From the NCBI GenBank assembly GCA_028720105.1, contig JAQYLI010000004.1, positions 1 to 64,000 of the forward strand: a stretch of 64,000 bases of DNA, read 5' to 3'. Source of the stretch: Oscillospiraceae bacterium (lineage in GTDB: Bacteria > Bacillota > Clostridia > Oscillospirales > Ruminococcaceae). Below the pieces are notes generated by a model, which was not told the origin of the DNA, did no database searches, and saw only the letters and a program-made list of their open reading frames with translations. Position numbers and translations under genes: made by a program. Of the stretch, positions 1 to 10,066 are shown in pieces (positions within the stretch are counted from its first letter, which is position 1; every line of letters begins with the position of its first letter).

Positions 1-99
1 TAACTTAGAAAACACAAGACCTGCCAAAATGAGAGCTGCGGCAAAAAAAATAACGAGAACAGCGGGGCATATCCGCTTAACTTTATAAATGAGCTTCAC
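1..99 (-). CDS. N-terminal fragment of a membrane-anchored protein (runs off window start)
   Basis: Minus strand reads GTG-AAG-CTC... = VKLIYKVKRICPAVLVIFFAAALILAGLVFSKL, preceded by AAAGGACGG; one hydrophobic helix. Confidence 0.45.
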   Translation of the reverse strand, partial: MKLIYKVKRICPAVLVIFFAAALILAGLVFSKL

Positions 100-205
100 G
101 TCCGATACCGTCCTTTGCAGATTTGCTCCTGCATAAAGTGCAGGTGCATTTAATATATATAATTACGGGGGAGGGAAAAATATTCCCCGGAAAGGACGGG
201 TGTTA

Positions 206-439
206 ATGGAGCTTAAACCCCGAAGCTCCCAGATCGTCATCTGCGGAAATACCTATCTTGAGGTGGAAAACTGCAGTCGTATTATGGAGTATAATGACAT
301 TTACCTGAAAGTGAAAACATTTTCGGGAATGGTGATAGAGATATGGGGCACAGGACTTCTTCTTTCGGATTACAATACCGAGGGGATAGCAGTCAGGGGG
401 AAGATCACCTCGGTGGAGCTTCACGGAAAAGAGGAGTGA
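206..439 (+). CDS. yqfC: YqfC/YabP-family sporulation protein
   Basis: Small YabP-like protein directly upstream of yqfD; upstream in-frame GTG at 200 also possible. Confidence 0.8.
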   Translation: MELKPRSSQIVICGNTYLEVENCSRIMEYNDIYLKVKTFSGMVIEIWGTGLLLSDYNTEGIAVRGKITSVELHGKEE

Positions 440-445
440 AATAAA

Positions 446-1672
446 ATGCGGCTATACAGGCTCCGAAGCCGAACGGGCTTCTGCATATATTCGGAGCAGG
501 GGAGGGACTGTGGCAAATTCATAAACGACCTTAGAAACAGTCCTCTGAAATTTTTCGGACTTTCGGTGAGGGGAGACAGACTTTACGGATACGTAGGCTC
601 AGGTGATTTTTCCGCTCTTCAAAGCCTTGCGGGGAAGCATAAGCTCACCTGCGAGATGATAGACGAAAAGGGAGCGGCAAAGGAGCTTAAGCCCTACAAA
701 AGGCGCGTCGGACTTGTTATAGGCTTTTTTCTGTCGATAGGGCTTGTGGCGTTTTTAAGCGACAGAGTTATGATAATCCAGGTGGGGGGCAATGAAACTA
801 TCCCAACAGAGCGGATATTATCCCACCTTGAGGACGCAGGGGTGTATATCGGCAGCAGCATTTCCTCGGTCAATTTGCGGCGGGTGGAAAGACAGGTAGC
901 CGCAATGGACAAGGACATCGACTGGGTGGGGATAAAGCATATCGGCAGCAGGGTAACGGTTGAGATAAACGAGATAACTCTTCCCCCAGAAATGGAGCGG
1001 AAAAACACACCCTGCAACATTGTTGCCGCCCGCGACGCACAGATAACGGGGGTCAGATTATACAGCGGAATGTTAATACCAATGGTGGGCGACGGGGTCA
1101 GAAAGGGGGATATCTTAGTCAGCGGCGTGGTGGACACCAAGTACGGGCGAAGCTTTTACGTCCATTCCATAGGGGAGATAACAGGGGTCTACACCGAAAA
1201 AATGACCTTTTCGGAAAGGCTTGTGACCGAAGAAAAGGTGTGCGTGGGGGAGCAGACCGCAAAGGCTCTTAAAATATTCGGACATAAGCTTGTCTACCGT
1301 CCCGCGGAGCTTCCCTCGGGGGATTACGAATACAGCGAGACGGGCGAGCAGCTCACGTTTCTGGGACTTAGCCTGCCCCTTTACCGTATCACGGGTCATT
1401 ACCGCATTATGGAGGCTCAGAGCGTGACCCTTAGCGAGGAGCAGGCGGAGCAGAATATTATGGAGAGGATAGAAAAATACGAGCAGAATTTTCTTGACGG
1501 TGGCGCGGAGATACTGGGCAGAGACATAGAGAGATCAAGCGATAAAAACGGGGTGACAATCACGGTCACATACACTCTTGAAGGGGAGATAGGGGAAGAA
1601 AAGATGATATTTGCAAAATACGAGTCACCGAAGGAGCCTGAAAAGGAAACCGAAGAAACAATAGAAAGCTGA
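446..1672 (+). CDS. yqfD: Sporulation protein YqfD
   Basis: 408 aa with one TM segment (VGLVIGFFLSIGLVAFLSD) and YqfD-like sequence; pairs with yqfC. Confidence 0.85.
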   Translation: MRLYRLRSRTGFCIYSEQGRDCGKFINDLRNSPLKFFGLSVRGDRLYGYVGSGDFSALQSLAGKHKLTCEMIDEKGAAKELKPYKRRVGLVIGFFLSIGLVAFLSDRVMIIQVGGNETIPTERILSHLEDAGVYIGSSISSVNLRRVERQVAAMDKDIDWVGIKHIGSRVTVEINEITLPPEMERKNTPCNIVAARDAQITGVRLYSGMLIPMVGDGVRKGDILVSGVVDTKYGRSFYVHSIGEITGVYTEKMTFSERLVTEEKVCVGEQTAKALKIFGHKLVYRPAELPSGDYEYSETGEQLTFLGLSLPLYRITGHYRIMEAQSVTLSEEQAEQNIMERIEKYEQNFLDGGAEILGRDIERSSDKNGVTITVTYTLEGEIGEEKMIFAKYESPKEPEKETEETIES

Positions 1673-1814
1673 TTTCCCGATATGTCTATATTATAGCACA
1701 TAAGTGCCAAAATGTCAATAGAAATTCGAACAAAAGTTGCATATATCTGAATTTTTGTATAGATGAACAAAAGAATAGTACAGCTTTTGTAAAAATAGCA
1801 CATACATATCAAAA

Positions 1815-1850
1815 AACGGGACTGACGAGGATCAAATCGTCAGTCCCGTT
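1815..1850. terminator. Bidirectional intrinsic terminator
   Basis: Perfect 14-bp stem AACGGGACTGACGA/TCGTCAGTCCCGTT between convergent yqfD and yajC. Confidence 0.8.
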
Positions 1851-1868
1851 AATATTATGCTGCAAAAA

Positions 1869-2276
1869 TTACTTTTTCTTGCCAAGCTCCTCAACATCAT
1901 CGTGCTGAGTGAGATTTTCGGATATAGCCCAGATCTTGACTCTTATCTTGCTGCGGTCGCCGCCTGTTTCGATAACAACGGTCTGAGTTTCCTCGTTCTT
2001 GCGAACAACGATGCCCACAATGCCGCCGATAGTAGTGACCTCGTCGCCTATCTGGAGATTGTCGCGCATTTTCTTCTGCTCTTTCTCCTTTTTGTTCTGA
2101 GGACGAATGAGCATAAAATAGAAAACGACCATTACCACAATGAGCATACCCACAGAGGAAATGAGCTGACCTGTCATAGCAGCGTCATCTGCGGTGGCAG
2201 TTGCGGTGTTGGCAAGCATAAAATAAATATTTGACATATTTTGGTAATTCCTTTCCTTTGAAAAATAGTAATACAA
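1869..2276 (-). CDS. yajC: Preprotein translocase subunit YajC
   Basis: Single TM followed by FYFMLIRPQNKKEKEQKKMRDNLQIGDEVTTIGGIVG. Confidence 0.93.
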   Translation of the reverse strand: MYYYFSKERNYQNMSNIYFMLANTATATADDAAMTGQLISSVGMLIVVMVVFYFMLIRPQNKKEKEQKKMRDNLQIGDEVTTIGGIVGIVVRKNEETQTVVIETGGDRSKIRVKIWAISENLTQHDDVEELGKKK

Positions 2277-2409
2277 CTTTAATTATACCGCATTTTCCAA
2301 AAAAAGCAATAGCATTTACAGAAATTTAAGATTTATATAAACTGAAATTGAAAAACCGCCAATGTCAAATAAATATCCGTCAGTCCTTTTCCAATATGAA
2401 AAAAAGACT

Positions 2410-3276
2410 TTACCTGTTTTTCAAAGCCTGACGAACAAGCTCTACATCCGCTTCGTATGTAATTCCGTACCACTTGCTTTGGGTGGGGATATTTCTGATA
2501 TCATAGCCCATTTCCTTGATCTCCCTGTCTGCAGCGTCTGCGATAGTCAGTTCGGAGGAGATGTCGCCTGCGTTCAGTGAGCAGATAAAGTCATTAAATC
2601 TGCCCGAGAGACGGTTCATAAAATCGGGAGTAAAGCCCCACATACTCATAGATACAATGTCATTCTCGTCAAGAATAACGGTTGAACCGTTCCGCAGTCC
2701 GCGGATAACGCCGTCGGCGTCCTTTTGTATTTTTTTTGTTTCCTCAACCGTGACAAGAAGTCCGTTTTCGTCGGCACGGCATATACCTCTGTTGACTGTA
2801 CCGTGGTCGGACAGGGTGTTTTTCAGCACAAAACCCACCGAGCAGGCGGAAGCGTCGGGAGTCTTGAGAAATACTGCCAGAGATCTGAATGACTCCCTGC
2901 CGTAATAATCATCGGCATTTATCACGCCGAAATTTTCATTTATAACGCTTTTGCAGCAATAGAGCGCCTGAGCGGTGCCCCAGGGCTTGGTCCTGCCCGA
3001 AAAGTCATTCATTCGGCAGGGCAGCTCGCGGATATCCTGATAAACGTATTCGGTGTTCACAAGCTTTGAGATACGGTTTCCGATAGTTTCCTTAAACAGC
3101 TCCTCAATATCGCGGCGGATAATGAATACCACCTTGTCAAAACCTGCGTCCACTGCGTCTCTTACGGAATAGTCAATAAGAAGCTCGCCACTTGGACCCA
3201 CAGGTTCAAGCTGTTTTATTCTTTCCCCGAACCGTGAACCCATTCCTGCTGCAAGTACGGTCAATGTAATGCCCAT
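2410..3276 (-). CDS. Nucleotidyltransferase family protein (sugar-phosphate nucleotidyltransferase-like)
   Basis: N-terminal LTVLAAGMGSRFG motif, NADDYYG motif. Confidence 0.85.
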   Translation of the reverse strand: MGITLTVLAAGMGSRFGERIKQLEPVGPSGELLIDYSVRDAVDAGFDKVVFIIRRDIEELFKETIGNRISKLVNTEYVYQDIRELPCRMNDFSGRTKPWGTAQALYCCKSVINENFGVINADDYYGRESFRSLAVFLKTPDASACSVGFVLKNTLSDHGTVNRGICRADENGLLVTVEETKKIQKDADGVIRGLRNGSTVILDENDIVSMSMWGFTPDFMNRLSGRFNDFICSLNAGDISSELTIADAADREIKEMGYDIRNIPTQSKWYGITYEADVELVRQALKNR

Positions 3277-3466
3277 AAGAAAATGCCCACCCTTTTTGCG
3301 GCTGTATTCTCATCTCTCTGAAAATACAAGACCCTCTTCTATAATATTTTAAATTATTCGTCCGAAAATGACAAATTGCACTATGATTAAATTTTATCAT
3401 ATTCCCATAATAATGTCAACATCAAAAATAAATTATTTCAATTTTTTCTGCTTTTTGACATTGTAT

Positions 3467-4342
3467 TTACTGCTTCTTTAATTTGTCAAAAAAATCCGTA
3501 AGGTATTCAAAATACTTAACAGCCTCCTCGTGGTCAGCGCAGTCGCTATGGAGACGGATAATAATGTCTCTCCTGCATACGGGGTCGGATATGGAAATAA
3601 GCGCCATTGAGCCTTCGTCGGGCTGTTCCCAGGTGTAATGAGGCCAGAAGCCAACGCCGATATTGGCGCCGATAAGGTTTTTAACGGCGGAGGTACTGTC
3701 GCTTTCAAAGATAACATCGGGTCTGAAGCCTGCGTGCATACAAAATCTGTCGCAGATGGAGCGCAGTCCTTTCGAGCCTGCCAGAGCGATAAATTTCCTG
3801 TCGGACATTTCTCCGAGAGAAACGCTTTCACGGGACGAATAGGGCGAGCTTTTGGGTACAGCCAGAAATATCTCCTCGGAAAAAATGTAATATCTGTCTT
3901 TAGTGCTTTGGGGCTGCTGAAAAAATTCACGGGTAAAGACAGTGATATCGGAATTTTCTTCCTCGTTGTGCTGATGTATCTGAAACCTGATATCACCGTG
4001 AAGCTTCTGATATTCGATTATGGCGTCTGTAATGAGATTTGAAGCGGCAAGCACATTTACCCTTATCAGATTTTTCCGCTCGCCTGCCAGTGTTTGAAGC
4101 TCCTCGGGAATTTCGCTTAGCGTTTTGAGCACAGGCTCCAGCTTATCACGCAGATATGTACCATACTCGGTAAGAACGATATTTCTTCCGCTGGTTTTGA
4201 AAAGCTTTACTCCCAGCTCGCTTTCAAGACGGTGAATGGTCTGGGTAAGAGACGGCTGGGCGATATGGAGCTGTTCGGCGGTCTTGGTGACGTGCTGTGA
4301 GGCGGCGAGAGCGTAAAAGTATTTCAGCTGTAAAAGTTCCAT
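3467..4342 (-). CDS. LysR-family transcriptional regulator
   Basis: N-terminal HTH MELLQLKYFYALAASQHVTKTAEQLHIAQPSLTQTIHRLE; LysR substrate-binding domain. Confidence 0.93.
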   Translation of the reverse strand: MELLQLKYFYALAASQHVTKTAEQLHIAQPSLTQTIHRLESELGVKLFKTSGRNIVLTEYGTYLRDKLEPVLKTLSEIPEELQTLAGERKNLIRVNVLAASNLITDAIIEYQKLHGDIRFQIHQHNEEENSDITVFTREFFQQPQSTKDRYYIFSEEIFLAVPKSSPYSSRESVSLGEMSDRKFIALAGSKGLRSICDRFCMHAGFRPDVIFESDSTSAVKNLIGANIGVGFWPHYTWEQPDEGSMALISISDPVCRRDIIIRLHSDCADHEEAVKYFEYLTDFFDKLKKQ

Positions 4343-4466
4343 AAAAAGCTCCTTTCGGAAATCTGCTTTTTTTCATTGTCGGTTATTCCGAAAAAACGGG
4401 ATAATTGGTCGATGTGCATAACTTTTCTGCACAGTTAAATAAAAAATTATTGATATTTTAAAATCA

Positions 4467-4545
4467 ATAGCTTTAAAACTATGAATTATATCCGACGGAC
4501 AATTATTTCATCTCCGTTGTCTGTAAATAATAGCTTTAAAACTAT
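4467..4545. promoter_or_regulatory. Two 16-bp repeats ATAGCTTTAAAACTAT in the LysR divergent intergenic region
   Basis: Identical copies at 4467-4482 and 4530-4545; TATAAT at 4555-4560 with no good -35. Confidence 0.5.
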
Positions 4546-4624
4546 TATTTCTGATATAATTATATATTGGACATTCTTGATTGTCAAGAGTATAATATAA
4601 TTAAAGCAAAAAAAGAAAAGTCCG

Positions 4625-5230
4625 ATGATCGAAGATCGTCAGACAATCGTGAAAGGATCGATCGTGATGAGAGGAAAAACACAGTACAGCTTTTTAAACA
4701 AACTTGCAAAAAGCGGGGGCATCGTTATATGGGGTTCCACCACGCTTGCCGAGCTTCCCGTAAACGAACTGCTGAAAAACTACGACGTATCACGCTGCAT
4801 CTATAACCGCAGCATACCAGGGCTTACGCTGTCGGACGCCGAGGAATATCTTGACGTATGCGTGCTTGAACTTTCTCCCGAAAAGCTTATCATAAACTTA
4901 GGCGAGGAGGATATCAGCCGCGGCGCTGATGTCACGGCGCTTATCGAGCAGTACAGATGGCTTCTTTACAGAGTACATCTTGCTCTTCCCGAATGTTCCC
5001 TGATAATCACGGGAGTACGGGGAAGCGGCGAGCTTCACGAAAAATATAACAAAGCTCTCGGAAAGCTTGCCGATGAATTCGGCTGCTTATTCTGCCCCGT
5101 GGAGGGGGGAACCGCCGAAGAGGAGTACGGACTTGCTTTTCTCGGCTCTGTAAGGCTGTCCCTTTACGATGATAATCTGAATTATTCCGATATAGCATCA
5201 AGAGCGGTTATTTCCGCGCTTATGCACTGA
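4625..5230 (+). CDS. SGNH/GDSL-hydrolase-like protein
   Basis: IVIWGSTTLAELP, LIINLGEEDIS and LNYSDIASRA resemble SGNH blocks; start could be internal ATG 4670. Confidence 0.55.
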   Translation: MIEDRQTIVKGSIVMRGKTQYSFLNKLAKSGGIVIWGSTTLAELPVNELLKNYDVSRCIYNRSIPGLTLSDAEEYLDVCVLELSPEKLIINLGEEDISRGADVTALIEQYRWLLYRVHLALPECSLIITGVRGSGELHEKYNKALGKLADEFGCLFCPVEGGTAEEEYGLAFLGSVRLSLYDDNLNYSDIASRAVISALMH

Positions 5231-5249
5231 TTTTGGGGAGGTATGATAT

Positions 5250-5564
5250 ATGAGTTCTGTATTGGAAACGATAATGCTTATCTGCTTCGGCTTTTCCTGG
5301 CCTTTGAATGTGATAAAGGCGGTCAAAGCCCGTTCCGCCAAAAATATGAGCCTGCCCTTTATAATGCTTATTATCACGGGATATATCGCAGGCATAACCG
5401 CAAAGCTTATGTCCCATCAGATAAGCTATGTTCTTGCCGCATATTTTTTAAATCTTGCGATAGTGCTGGTAAATCTCGGCGTCTATTTCAGAAACAGGCG
5501 GCTCGACCTGGAAGGGGAGAGGGGACATATCGGTATCGGCGCCGCCGTTGCTGAAAGTGAATGA
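5250..5564 (+). CDS. SemiSWEET/PQ-loop-like small membrane protein
   Basis: FGFSWPLNVIKAVKARSAKNMSLPFIMLIITGYIAG has the PQ-loop layout; three TM segments. Confidence 0.6.
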   Translation: MSSVLETIMLICFGFSWPLNVIKAVKARSAKNMSLPFIMLIITGYIAGITAKLMSHQISYVLAAYFLNLAIVLVNLGVYFRNRRLDLEGERGHIGIGAAVAESE

Positions 5565-5580
5565 AAAAGATTTTTGGGCG

Positions 5581-7074
5581 TTATCTGTAATAGGTCTTTG
5601 CAAGCTTTTTAAGTCTCTTTGCCAGTTCGGGTGTACATTCACCGCCCTTCAGTCTCCACGCCCAGTTCCCTCCTCCTATGGTGGAGGGAATATTCATTCT
5701 TGCAGAGTTGTCAAGGCATAAAAGGTCCTGCATCTGAATTACGCAGCCCTCGGAAACGCTTGCGTAAGCCGTTCTGATAAGCGCCCAAACGATTTCGCTG
5801 TCGGAAGCGCCCTTTTTCAGCCCCAGATATTTTCTTACGCGCTTTCTGCCCTTTTTGTCAAGACCGCGGTACCAGCCCAGCGCGGTCTCGTTGTCGTGGG
5901 TGCCGATATAGACCACGCTGTTTTTAACGTAGTTGTGGGGGAGATAACCGCTGTCATCGCCGCCAAAGCCGAACTCCAGCACGTTCATACCGGGATAGCC
6001 TGCCTCTCTCAGCATTTCCTTAACGTCATCGGTGAGAAAGCCTAAGTCCTCAGCCACAAGCGGAACATCGCCAAGTTCCGATTTAATTGCTTTAAAAAGC
6101 TTCATTGAAGGGCCTTTCAGCCATTCGCCGTGCTCGGCGGTCTCGTCTGCTGCAGGAATTGCATAGAAGCTATCAAATCCTCTGAAATGGTCAATGCGTG
6201 TAAGGTCAAACAGCTTTGCGCTGTATTTCACGCGGGCTATCCACCATTTATAGCCGTCTTTGTCCATATAGTCCCAGTCATAGAGGGGATTGCCCCAAAG
6301 CTGACCCGTGGGAGAAAAATCGTCGGGAGGACAGCCTGCCACCTTGACGGGTCTCCTGTCGCCGTCCAGCATAAACATCTCGGGAGAAGCCCAGATGTCG
6401 CTGCTGTCCATCGAAACATAAATGGGCATATCGCCGTATATCTTTATTCCCCGCTTGTTTGCGTACTTTTTCAGAGCCTTGTACTGCCTGATGAATTTAT
6501 ACTGCATAAATTTCCAGACCTCGATGTCGTCCGAATGTTTTTCGGAATATTCATCGAGGGTCTTTTTGTCTCTCAGGCGGTACTCGTCGTCCCACAGCGT
6601 CCACATTTTCTGCTTGAAGAAGTATTTAAGCGACATAAACAGAGCGTAATCGTCAAGCCACCGGGCGTTTTTGCGGCAGAAGCGGTTAAAATCCGCCGTC
6701 TGAGACGGGTCTGCTTTTTCTTTGAATGCCGCACAAGCCTTTACGAGTATCAGCCGCTTGAAGGAGAAAAGCTGACCAAAGTCTGCAAAGTGTTCCTTTC
6801 TGCGAAGCAGCTCCATATCCTTGTCGTCGGCACTGATAAGCCCCTCGCTGACAAGCATATCGAGGTCTATGAGCAGGGGATTGCCCGCAAATGCGCTGTA
6901 GCTCTGATAGGGGGAGTCGCCGTAGCCCGTAGGGCCTACGGGAAGTATCTGCCAGTAGGTCTGTCCCGCCTTCTTTAAAAAATCCACAAACTTGTACGCC
7001 TCCTTGCCCAGGGTGCCTGTTCCGTAAGGGGAGGGGAGGCTTGTAATGTGCATAAGCACGCCGCAGCTTCTCAT
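5581..7074 (-). CDS. malQ: 4-alpha-glucanotransferase
   Basis: GH77 blocks: RSCGVLMHITSLPSPYGTGTLG, GDMPIYV, RIDHFRGF, VAEDLG, GTHDNET. Confidence 0.95.
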   Translation of the reverse strand: MRSCGVLMHITSLPSPYGTGTLGKEAYKFVDFLKKAGQTYWQILPVGPTGYGDSPYQSYSAFAGNPLLIDLDMLVSEGLISADDKDMELLRRKEHFADFGQLFSFKRLILVKACAAFKEKADPSQTADFNRFCRKNARWLDDYALFMSLKYFFKQKMWTLWDDEYRLRDKKTLDEYSEKHSDDIEVWKFMQYKFIRQYKALKKYANKRGIKIYGDMPIYVSMDSSDIWASPEMFMLDGDRRPVKVAGCPPDDFSPTGQLWGNPLYDWDYMDKDGYKWWIARVKYSAKLFDLTRIDHFRGFDSFYAIPAADETAEHGEWLKGPSMKLFKAIKSELGDVPLVAEDLGFLTDDVKEMLREAGYPGMNVLEFGFGGDDSGYLPHNYVKNSVVYIGTHDNETALGWYRGLDKKGRKRVRKYLGLKKGASDSEIVWALIRTAYASVSEGCVIQMQDLLCLDNSARMNIPSTIGGGNWAWRLKGGECTPELAKRLKKLAKTYYR

Positions 7075-7264
7075 AATATAATATTTCCTTTCCGATGAGA
7101 CTTTTCTTTATTATACATTATTTCCGTTTGTATTGCAATATCCCGACAAGCAAAAATTTTTTTAATGCAATTTTCTCCAAATTGGTATCAGATTTTTTGT
7201 AAACGATTAACAAAAGATTTACTTGTTATCATAGACAAAATTTACTGCTTGTGTAAAAAAGCTC

Positions 7265-7293
7265 TTGACATTTATCACAAAAACTGCTATAAT
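7265..7293 (+). promoter_or_regulatory. Sigma-A-type promoter for the ABC permease operon
   Basis: TTGACA (7265-7270), 17 bp, TATAAT (7288-7293). Confidence 0.7.
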
Positions 7294-7418
7294 GATTTTA
7301 AAAAATTTCGGAGGAAGAGCGTGGAGCTTATTTTGAGCCGTTTTCCTCTAAGGCTGTATGAAAACGATTAAGTAGGTTTTTTATACGGCATAAAAAATAA
7401 TTTCGGAGGTGCTGCAAG

Positions 7419-8933
7419 ATGTCGGATAATGTATCAATGGCATTGTCGGAGAGAAGTCCCGACGACATCGGTAAGGTCAAGAAAATCGTCCCGAAAACTC
7501 CTGCGGAAAAAACAGCGGATATCCTGCTGTGGGGCGTAAGGATACTGCTTGTTGCAGAAATAATCCTGCTTTTTTTCCCCAACTTCAACCCTGCAAGGAT
7601 ATGTGACAAGATCAATAAGAATATGTCCCTTTTTACCTGCGGTATCGCTTATGATACGCTGGTTTCAAACCTCGGACGAGCATTTACAAAGGGCTGGGTA
7701 CAGGAGTCCACCTTCAAGCTTCTTTTCGGCTCAAGTATGCTTTCTATTGTTGCGGCGCTTTTCTATGCTGTGGGCGGCTGTATGTCTCTCGGCAGCAATA
7801 AAATGAAGAAGATCGCAGCTGCAGTTACGGGCGCAGGCACACTCTTTATGCTGGGCTGTCTTATGGGCATAAAAAACGCTTTCGGTCAGGTAAGTCTGAC
7901 AGAACGCCCCGAGAAGATTGGCCCTGCTGAAAGTATTCCCTATTTCGGACTGTTCCTTGTTATCACTATCGTGCTTTTAGCGCTTTGTATTGCAGTTTTC
8001 TTCCTGCTCCCCTCCTTTCAGAATGCAGGAGAGATGTATATGGAGGATAAGTACAAGCTCTTCCTTATGATGCTCCCCATTCTCGTTCTTTCCTTCCTCT
8101 TTGCATATCTTCCCCTTTTCGGCTGGCGCTATGCGTTCTACGATTACAAGTCGGGCGATACTCTTTCCCCCGATAAATTTGTAGGCTTCAAATGGTTCAC
8201 TCAGCTTTTCCGGAATGCGGCTACCAAAAAGGATATCCTCAGAGTTATCAAGAACACTCTTGCAATGAGCGGCCTCGGTATCCTCACAAGCTGGGTGCCT
8301 ATGATATTCGCCATCTTCCTTTCGGAGATCAAGAACAACACTTTCAGAAGATTTGTTCAGACCTTTACAACTATCCCCAACTTTATAAGCTGGGTGCTTG
8401 TATACGCTATCGCACTTGCTATCTTCTCCACCGACGGATTTATCAACACCTTCCTCAAGAGCATCGGAAATCCCGTTACCACAAACTACCTTATGGACAG
8501 CTCACATATGTGGCTTAAAATGCTTGCCTGGGGAATGTGGAAGGGTCTGGGCTGGAGCGCCATCATCTACATAGCCTCCATTTCGGGTATCGACCAATCC
8601 CTGTTTGAAGCGGCGACGGTTGACGGCGCAGGACGCTTCCAGAAGATGTGGTATGTCACCATTCCGTCTCTTATCCCCACCTATATGGTTCTCCTCCTTA
8701 TGTCCGTTGCAAATATCCTTACAAACGGTATGGATCAGTACCTGGTATTCTCAAACGCAAAGAACTCGGCAAGCATAGAAGTTCTCGACCTGTATGTGTA
8801 TAACCTGGGTATCGGCAGCGGACTTATCCCCCTGTCAACGGTTATCGGTATGGTCAAGTCTCTCATAAGCGTAATTCTTCTCTTCTCCGCAAACGGCATT
8901 TCCAAGGCTGTCCGCGGCGAGAGCATCGTATAA
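7419..8933 (+). CDS. Carbohydrate ABC transporter permease (LplB/UgpA type) with an extra N-terminal membrane domain
   Basis: Permease signature EAATVDGAGRFQKMWYVTIPSLIPT; ~190 aa of additional hydrophobic N-terminus. Confidence 0.88.
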   Translation: MSDNVSMALSERSPDDIGKVKKIVPKTPAEKTADILLWGVRILLVAEIILLFFPNFNPARICDKINKNMSLFTCGIAYDTLVSNLGRAFTKGWVQESTFKLLFGSSMLSIVAALFYAVGGCMSLGSNKMKKIAAAVTGAGTLFMLGCLMGIKNAFGQVSLTERPEKIGPAESIPYFGLFLVITIVLLALCIAVFFLLPSFQNAGEMYMEDKYKLFLMMLPILVLSFLFAYLPLFGWRYAFYDYKSGDTLSPDKFVGFKWFTQLFRNAATKKDILRVIKNTLAMSGLGILTSWVPMIFAIFLSEIKNNTFRRFVQTFTTIPNFISWVLVYAIALAIFSTDGFINTFLKSIGNPVTTNYLMDSSHMWLKMLAWGMWKGLGWSAIIYIASISGIDQSLFEAATVDGAGRFQKMWYVTIPSLIPTYMVLLLMSVANILTNGMDQYLVFSNAKNSASIEVLDLYVYNLGIGSGLIPLSTVIGMVKSLISVILLFSANGISKAVRGESIV

Positions 8934-8948
8934 GAAAGGGGTGCAGTT

Positions 8949-9908
8949 ATGTCTCTTGCAGAACTTAAAGAAAAAAGAGCGGAAGAAAAACGCTTCAAGG
9001 AGCATACCACTCATATAAAGCTCTCCTGGCAGGACGTTGTGTTCAATATCTTCAACTACCTGTTCTTCGGACTGTTCACTCTCAGCTGTATCTTCCCCTT
9101 TTACTACATATTCATCAACACCATTTCCGCCAGCGACCTTGTTGTAAAGGGTGCCATCACATTCCTGCCCAAGAACATCACTCTCCAGAACTATATTGCA
9201 ATGGGCAATGTTAACGACCTGTGGAACTCCTTTGTAGTCACAATTCTCAGAACCGTTATAGGAACCGCACTTATGGTTTTCGCATCGGGTCTTGCAGGAT
9301 ATCTTATGACAAAGCAGGAAATGTGGCACAGAAAATTCTGGTACCGTTTCCTTGTTATCACAATGTATTTCAACGCAGGTCTTATCCCCGCATACTTAAA
9401 CTTCGCAATGCTGGGTCTTACCAATACATTCTGGGTATACATCATTCCCGGTATCGTATCGCCCTACAACATTATCCTTGTTAAGACCTACGTGGAGTCC
9501 ATTCCCCACGAGATCGAAGAGAGCGCATTTATGGACGGCGCAGGCTACTGGACGATATTCCAAAAGATCATCTGGCCCCTCAGCAAGCCTATCCTTGCCA
9601 CCATCACCATCTTCGGCGCGGTAGGACACTGGAACTCTTTCCAGGACTCCCTTATCTACAACGCAAACTCTCCCGAGCTGTACACTCTCCAGCACAGACT
9701 GTACGTTTATCTGAACTCCTCATCAAACCTGGGCGCTCTGATGAACGGTGCCTCCGCAGGAGACAGCACCGCTGTTGCGGGTATGCTCAACACAAAGGTA
9801 ATTCAGTACACCATCTCAATGGTCACGATAATTCCCATTCTCCTTGTATATCCCTTTATGCAGAAATATTTTGAAAAGGGTATTATGCTTGGTGCGGTCA
9901 AGGGTTGA
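8949..9908 (+). CDS. Carbohydrate ABC transporter permease (LplC/YtcP type)
   Basis: EESAFMDGAGYWTIFQKIIWPLSKPILATITIF signature; C-terminal FEKGIMLGAVKG. Confidence 0.92.
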   Translation: MSLAELKEKRAEEKRFKEHTTHIKLSWQDVVFNIFNYLFFGLFTLSCIFPFYYIFINTISASDLVVKGAITFLPKNITLQNYIAMGNVNDLWNSFVVTILRTVIGTALMVFASGLAGYLMTKQEMWHRKFWYRFLVITMYFNAGLIPAYLNFAMLGLTNTFWVYIIPGIVSPYNIILVKTYVESIPHEIEESAFMDGAGYWTIFQKIIWPLSKPILATITIFGAVGHWNSFQDSLIYNANSPELYTLQHRLYVYLNSSSNLGALMNGASAGDSTAVAGMLNTKVIQYTISMVTIIPILLVYPFMQKYFEKGIMLGAVKG

Positions 9909-9926
9909 TTTATAGCAGATAATAAA

Positions 9927-9964
9927 ATAGGGTACGGGGGCTCTTTCCGTACCCTATATTTTTT
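9927..9964 (+). terminator. Intrinsic terminator
   Basis: ATAGGGTACGG/CCGTACCCTAT stem then T-rich tract. Confidence 0.8.
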
Positions 9965-10066
9965 AGGCTATGTCCCGGAGACAGGTTGATTTTTGCGGAT
10001 AAATGTGATATACTGAATATCGGAAATTATGTTATACCGTAAAAATAAAGGAGATAACAACTGTCT

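Noticed and set aside
4467-4545. Possible CRISPR repeats (ATAGCTTTAAAACTAT resembles part of type II repeats)
   Set aside because: Only two short copies, no full-length repeat and no cas genes; better explained as regulator sites
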